7,251 nucleotides of DNA from Fen-999 sp035505955. Lineage in GTDB: Bacteria > Pseudomonadota > Gammaproteobacteria > Burkholderiales > Rhodocyclaceae. Below are positions 5,587 to 7,251 of the stretch, piece after piece. Where the stretch lies: positions 1 through 7,251 of the forward strand of contig DATJQH010000056.1 in the NCBI GenBank assembly GCA_035505955.1, given 5' to 3'. Numbering within the stretch: position 1 is the stretch's first letter; each line of letters starts with the position of its first letter. Under the pieces are notes generated by a model. That model ran no database searches and had not been told where the DNA came from. It worked only from the letters and a program-made list of their open reading frames with translations. Both the position numbers and the translations under genes were made by a program.

Positions 5587-6726
5587 TCAGTCCGGCACGA
5601 GTTGCCAGGCGCCGTCCTTGAGCGTCATCATGACCCGGCCACGCTGGTCGAAGCCGGAGTGGTCCTGGGCGCTCATGTTGTACACGCCTTGCGTCGCGAC
5701 CAGCTCCTTGATGGTTTCCAGCGCGTCGCGCAGCGCGGCACGGAATTCCGGCGTGCCCGGCCTCGCCTTCTTCGCCGCCTCGGGCACGGCCTTCTGCAGG
5801 AGCATGCCCGCGTCGTACACGTTGGCACCGAACGTGGCCGGTTTGGTTCCATAGATCTTTTCGTAGGCGGCAATGTAGTTCTGCGCCACCTTCTTCGAAG
5901 GATTGCGGTCGGGCATCTGGTCGAGCACCACCATGGCACTGGCGGCCATGAATGCGCCTTCGAGCTTCTTGCCGCCCAGGCGGATGAAGTCCGGTGTCGC
6001 CGCGCCATGCGTCTGGTAGAGCTTGCCCTTGTAGCCGAGGTCGACCAGCGTCGCATGCGGCAGCACGGCCGGGCCGCCGGTGCCGGCGATGAGGACCGCA
6101 TCCGGCTTGGCCGCAATCAGCTTGATCGCCTGGCCGCTTACCGACTGGTCGGTGCGCAGATAGCGCTCGACGTCCGCGAGCTGCAATCCGGCCTTTTGCG
6201 CCTGCGCCGAAAACTCCCTGAGCCAGCTTTCACCGTAGGGGTCGTTGTAGCCGATGAAGCCGACGGTCTTGACGCCGCTCTTCACCATGTGGGCGATGAT
6301 CGCCTCGGCGATCAGGCCGTCGTTCTGCGTCGTCTTGAAGGCCCAGCGCTTCTTGTCGTCCATGGGCAGCACGACGGCGGGTGTGCCGACCGGCGCCAGC
6401 ATCGGCGTGCCGCTCTCGGCCATGAAAGGCAGCATCGCCATCGCGTTGGGCGAGCCCGTCGGGCCGATGATCGCGTCCACCTTCTGCTCGATCAGCAGCT
6501 TCTTCGCCAGTTGCACCGTCTGCGTGGCATCGGAGGCGTCGTCGTAGGCAATGTACTCGACAGTGATGTCGCCAATCTTCGTCGGCAACAGCGGCACCGT
6601 GTTCTTCTGCGAGATGCCGACGAACGCCGTCGGCCCGGTCGAGGAGGCGATCACGCCGACTTTCATCTGTGCCGTGGCAGCGCCGGCCACTCCTGCGAGA
6701 AGAACCGCAACGACAAGGGACTTCAT
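5587..6726 (-). CDS. LivK-type periplasmic substrate-binding protein of an ABC transporter
   Basis: A 379-residue periplasmic solute-binding protein of the type I, Peripla_BP_6/LivK family, which delivers branched-chain amino acids or related small organic ligands to a HAAT-type ABC importer. Residues 1-19 are a Sec signal peptide (MKSLVVAVLLAGVAG-ATA, cleavage before Gln20). The mature domain shows MKVGVIASSTGPTAFVG (21-37, ligand-contact loop), IIGPTGSPNAMAM (86-98), GFIGYNDPYGESW (156-168), VLIAGTGGPA (211-220), TFGANVYDA (298-306) and TQGVYNMSAQDHSGFD (345-360). The length is normal for the family. The ATG at 6724-6726 has GGAGG (6733-6737, 6-nt spacing). The ligand cannot be told from sequence alone. 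No permease or ATPase gene is adjacent: the next gene downstream is an HDOD gene (25 bp) and upstream is divergent mutY. It therefore looks like an orphan binding protein, within the limits of this window. Confidence 0.93.
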   Translation of the reverse strand: MKSLVVAVLLAGVAGAATAQMKVGVIASSTGPTAFVGISQKNTVPLLPTKIGDITVEYIAYDDASDATQTVQLAKKLLIEQKVDAIIGPTGSPNAMAMLPFMAESGTPMLAPVGTPAVVLPMDDKKRWAFKTTQNDGLIAEAIIAHMVKSGVKTVGFIGYNDPYGESWLREFSAQAQKAGLQLADVERYLRTDQSVSGQAIKLIAAKPDAVLIAGTGGPAVLPHATLVDLGYKGKLYQTHGAATPDFIRLGGKKLEGAFMAASAMVVLDQMPDRNPSKKVAQNYIAAYEKIYGTKPATFGANVYDAGMLLQKAVPEAAKKARPGTPEFRAALRDALETIKELVATQGVYNMSAQDHSGFDQRGRVMMTLKDGAWQLVPD

Positions 6727-6740
6727 GTCCAGCCTCCAGG

Positions 6741-6751
6741 TTGTTCAACAA
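6741..6751. repeat. TTGTTCAACAA palindrome in the substrate-binding protein leader
   Basis: A perfect inverted repeat, TTGTT-C-AACAA, lying between the predicted -10 and the ribosome site of the substrate-binding protein gene. Its position would suit a repressor site or a small leader hairpin. It also falls upstream of mutY. Function is inferred from position only. Confidence 0.3.
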
Positions 6752-6759
6752 TCGCGCCG

Positions 6760-6788
6760 ATTATGACATCCTAGCCGACCCATGCCGA
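6760..6788 (-). promoter_or_regulatory. Probable sigma70 promoter of the substrate-binding protein gene
   Basis: On the minus strand, -35 TCGGCA (6788-6783; 4 of 6) lies 17 nt from -10 CATAAT (6765-6760; 5 of 6). The TG of an extended -10 (TGTCATAAT) is also present. The predicted start is near 6753, giving a leader of about 27 nt. The -35 overlaps the first codons of the divergent mutY, so the two genes' 5' ends interlock. Confidence 0.5.
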
Positions 6789-7251
6789 CCGATGCCCCCT
6801 CCTTCGCCCGACGCCTGATCCACTGGCAGAAGCGTCACGGACGCAACGACCTGCCGTGGCAGCAGACAAGAGACCCTTATCGCGTCTGGCTTTCCGAGAT
6901 CATGCTGCAGCAGACGCAGGTCGCGACCGTCGTGCCCTATTACCAGCGCTTCCTGCAGGCGTTCCCCGACCTCGCCTCGCTCGCCGCGGCGCCGACCGAA
7001 GAAGTGATGGCTCACTGGAGCGGGCTCGGGTACTACGCCCGCGCGCGCAACCTGCACGCCTGCGCGAAAGCAATCGTGGCCGGGCATGGCGGCGCGTTCC
7101 CGCGCGACGCCCGCACCATCACCTCGCTGCCCGGCATCGGACGCTCTACGGCCAACGCCATCGCCGTCTTCTGCTTCGCCGCGCGCCTGCCCATCCTCGA
7201 CGGCAACGTCAAACGACTGTTATGCCGCCACGCCGGCATCGAAGGCTGGCC
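6782..7251 (+). CDS. mutY: Adenine DNA glycosylase MutY, N-terminal part (runs off right edge)
   Basis: MutY removes adenine mispaired with 8-oxoguanine (or G) and so prevents G-to-T transversions. The 156 codons present cover most of the helix-hairpin-helix glycosylase domain: GRNDLPWQQTRDPYRVWLSE (20-39), then IMLQQTQVATVVPYY with catalytic Glu39 (Glu37 in E. coli), SGLGYYARARNLH (80-92), the hairpin LPGIGRSTANAI (about 116-127), and PILDGNVKRLL with the second catalytic Asp140 (Asp138 in E. coli). The four iron-sulfur cysteines and the C-terminal NUDIX-like domain lie beyond the edge. The ATG at 6782 gives the family N-terminus, though no clear ribosome site precedes it. It is divergent from the substrate-binding protein gene with 55 bp between starts. 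Confidence 0.96.
   Translation, partial: MPTDAPSFARRLIHWQKRHGRNDLPWQQTRDPYRVWLSEIMLQQTQVATVVPYYQRFLQAFPDLASLAAAPTEEVMAHWSGLGYYARARNLHACAKAIVAGHGGAFPRDARTITSLPGIGRSTANAIAVFCFAARLPILDGNVKRLLCRHAGIEGW

Noticed and set aside
5560..6774. A 404-codon open frame on the plus strand
   Set aside because: It lies antisense to the clearly recognised substrate-binding protein gene and its product is Arg/His-rich with no family features, as expected of a GC-rich shadow frame.

Overview
The window is ordinary chromosomal DNA from a high-GC proteobacterium. It is most likely a betaproteobacterium (Burkholderiales, Rhodocyclales or Nitrosomonadales type). This is inferred from the GC-rich codon use, a ThiG N-terminus of the beta/gamma type, an isocitrate lyase close to the enterobacterial-type enzyme, and the HDOD and LivK-type genes. 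No phage, transposon, CRISPR or defence genes are visible.

Layout. Positions 1-412 (minus strand) carry the thiamine pair thiS-thiG, with thiG running off the left edge. Positions 454-1674 (minus) encode a lipoprotein with an FN3-like domain followed by seven Asp-box repeats, which looks like a seven-bladed beta-propeller. Positions 1675-1890 are non-coding and hold a strong GC hairpin. Positions 1891-3482 (minus) form a likely two-gene unit: aceA (isocitrate lyase, glyoxylate shunt), then a 74-residue protein of unknown function. A sigma70-like promoter is readable upstream of aceA, with a TTGC...GCAA element lying over its -35 region. At 3727-3801 (plus) there is a complete tRNA-Gly(CCC), followed after 23 nt by an HDOD-domain gene on the same strand. 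A second HDOD gene converges on it from the minus strand, with 15 bp between the two stop codons, and lies 25 bp downstream of a periplasmic LivK-type substrate-binding protein gene. That gene is divergent from mutY (plus), which runs off the right edge.

How the genes fit together. ThiS and ThiG act together to build the thiazole of thiamine. AceA serves growth on acetate or fatty acids. MutY is DNA-repair housekeeping. The two HDOD proteins are probable signalling or regulatory scaffolds. One keeps most HD-type metal residues and the other has lost them. The substrate-binding protein has no permease or ATPase genes beside it here, so it probably serves a transporter encoded elsewhere.

I did not find a convincing new multi-gene system. 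The points most worth checking are the tRNA-HDOD proximity, the convergent intact/degenerate HDOD pair next to a solute-binding protein, the repeat-built propeller lipoprotein, the small gene behind aceA, and the aceA control region.
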